Positions 4,888-5,776 of a DNA stretch of 5,776 bases are shown piece by piece. The translations under genes and the position numbers were made by a program. A model generated the notes under the pieces. The model saw only the letters and a program-made list of their open reading frames with translations. It did not search any database and was not told the DNA's origin. The DNA comes from an uncultured Collinsella sp. (lineage in GTDB: Bacteria > Actinomycetota > Coriobacteriia > Coriobacteriales > Coriobacteriaceae), in assembly GCA_900547855.1 (NCBI GenBank), contig URIK01000114.1, positions 1 through 5,776 on the forward strand. The letters are read 5' to 3'. Position 1 is the stretch's first letter. Each line of letters begins with the position of its first letter.

Positions 4888-5715
4888 ATGCAAACTTACG
4901 AATCGGACGCCAATATCGGAAACATTAAGATTCTCGCCGTCGACATGGACAAGACGCTGCTGACCGACGAGCGCGTGCTGCCCCAGGGTCTTGATGAGCG
5001 CCTGGACAAGCTCGCCGACGCCGACATCGTATTCTGCCCCGCCAGCGGACGTCCCGCCCCCAAGCTCGAGGAGATGTTCGAGGGCGTCAAGAACCGCCTC
5101 GCCTTTTGTCCCGACAACGGAGCGTGCGTGATCTATCGCGGCAGCTATATCTATAAGAGCACTATTGACGTGGAGCTGTATCAGCAGGTCTTGAGCCGTG
5201 CCTCGGAGGATCCGCGCGCTGTCCCCGTCCTTTGCTGCTTCGACGAGTTCTACGTGCTTGCCCGCGACCATCAATACCACGACGAGATCAGCGTCTACTA
5301 CAACACAATCAACTACGTCGACAGCTTTGATGGCATTGATTTCGAGTCCAACAAGATTTCGGTCTTCTTCCCCGGCTACGACGCCGAGCCCGCGTTTCGC
5401 GAGACCTATAGCCCCGAGTTCTCGGACAAGCTCTACGTCACCAACGCCGGACGCGAGTGGATCGACTTTATGAACCTGGGCGTCGACAAGGGGTCGGGCG
5501 TCGCGCACCTGTGCGAGCAGCTGGGCATCGATATTGCCGACGCCGCCGCCGTGGGCGACACCTACAACGACATCCCCATGCTCGAGCGCGTCGGTCACAG
5601 CTTTATCGTGGACAACGCCGAGGAGCACATGAACGCGCATGCCAAGTGGCGCATTCCGAGCAACAACGACGGGGGCGTACTGACGCTCATCGACGCCATC
5701 TTGGCGGCTCGTTAA
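4888..5715 (+). CDS. Cof-type HAD-superfamily hydrolase (phosphatase, IIB cap)
   Basis: A cytoplasmic Mg-dependent phosphatase of the HAD superfamily, Cof/YbjI-like group; such enzymes hydrolyse sugar phosphates, FMN, PLP and similar small phosphates, and the substrate cannot be told from sequence. All four motifs are visible in the 275 residues: motif I DMDKTL with nucleophile D19 and acid/base D21; motif II PASGR with S53; motif III DKGSGV with K201; and motif IV GDTYNDIPML with D224 and D228. The cap domain lies between motifs II and III (about 80-195), as in type IIB. Motif I has Lys22 where most members have Gly (DxDGT). The start at ATG 4888 is supported by GAAAGG at 4873-4878, nine bases upstream. 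The stop TAA at 5713-5715 is only 15 bases before the right adapter, so the gene is complete but its downstream context is lost. It is divergent from argG and shows no functional link to arginine synthesis. Confidence 0.93.
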   Translation: MQTYESDANIGNIKILAVDMDKTLLTDERVLPQGLDERLDKLADADIVFCPASGRPAPKLEEMFEGVKNRLAFCPDNGACVIYRGSYIYKSTIDVELYQQVLSRASEDPRAVPVLCCFDEFYVLARDHQYHDEISVYYNTINYVDSFDGIDFESNKISVFFPGYDAEPAFRETYSPEFSDKLYVTNAGREWIDFMNLGVDKGSGVAHLCEQLGIDIADAAAVGDTYNDIPMLERVGHSFIVDNAEEHMNAHAKWRIPSNNDGGVLTLIDAILAAR

Positions 5716-5730
5716 CGCAACCTGTCGGAC

Positions 5731-5776
5731 CTGTCTCTTATACACATCTGACGCTGCCGACGACTAGTCGAGTGTA
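5731..5776 (-). other. Nextera (Tn5) sequencing adapter and i5 index, not genomic
   Basis: Bases 5731-5763 match the reverse complement of the Nextera read-1 adapter, beginning with the Tn5 mosaic end (5731-5749). Bases 5764-5771 (CTAGTCGA) occupy the i5 index position and, from memory, are the reverse complement of index S513. Bases 5772-5776 (GTGTA) are the first bases of the flow-cell primer region. The genomic insert therefore ends at 5730. Confidence 0.98.

Overview
The window is an assembled contig from a sequencing library, not a natural stretch from end to end. Bases 1-42 and 5731-5776 are Illumina Nextera (Tn5 transposase) adapter and index sequence, so the genomic insert is bases 43-5730. 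The organism is probably a member of the Actinomycetota, most likely a gut Coriobacteriia of the Collinsella type. That placement is an inference from GC-rich codon use, the character of the proteins and the repeated GAAAGG-type ribosome binding sites. No rRNA or other decisive marker is present.

Layout of the insert. The 3' end of rpiB (ribose-5-phosphate isomerase B, + strand) runs in from the left and stops at 212. It converges on ndk (nucleoside diphosphate kinase, - strand, 364-768). The gap between them holds two strong stem-loops, one suited to each gene, and a 16-bp direct repeat flanking the pair. Upstream of ndk (769-1073) is a non-coding stretch with a possible promoter and two small palindromes. 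Then come three - strand genes in the transcription order argG (3107-4333), an unrecognised 56-residue ORF with a very good Shine-Dalgarno (2703-2873), and argH (1154-2584). A GC-rich stem-loop ends argH transcription at 1074-1103. On the + strand, divergent from argG, is a Cof-type HAD hydrolase (4888-5715), complete just before the right adapter.

How the genes fit together. ArgG and ArgH catalyse the last two steps of arginine synthesis: citrulline plus aspartate to argininosuccinate, then to arginine plus fumarate. RpiB and Ndk are housekeeping enzymes of the pentose phosphate pathway and nucleotide pools. The HAD protein is a phosphatase of unknown substrate.

No new defence, mobile or secretion system is visible. 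The less ordinary parts are: the small ORF between argG and argH with a run of four potential hairpins in front of it; a 190-codon stop-free frame filling the argG/HAD intergenic region; a LacI-type palindrome upstream of ndk; and the adapter ends, which create false ORFs and a false boundary for rpiB.
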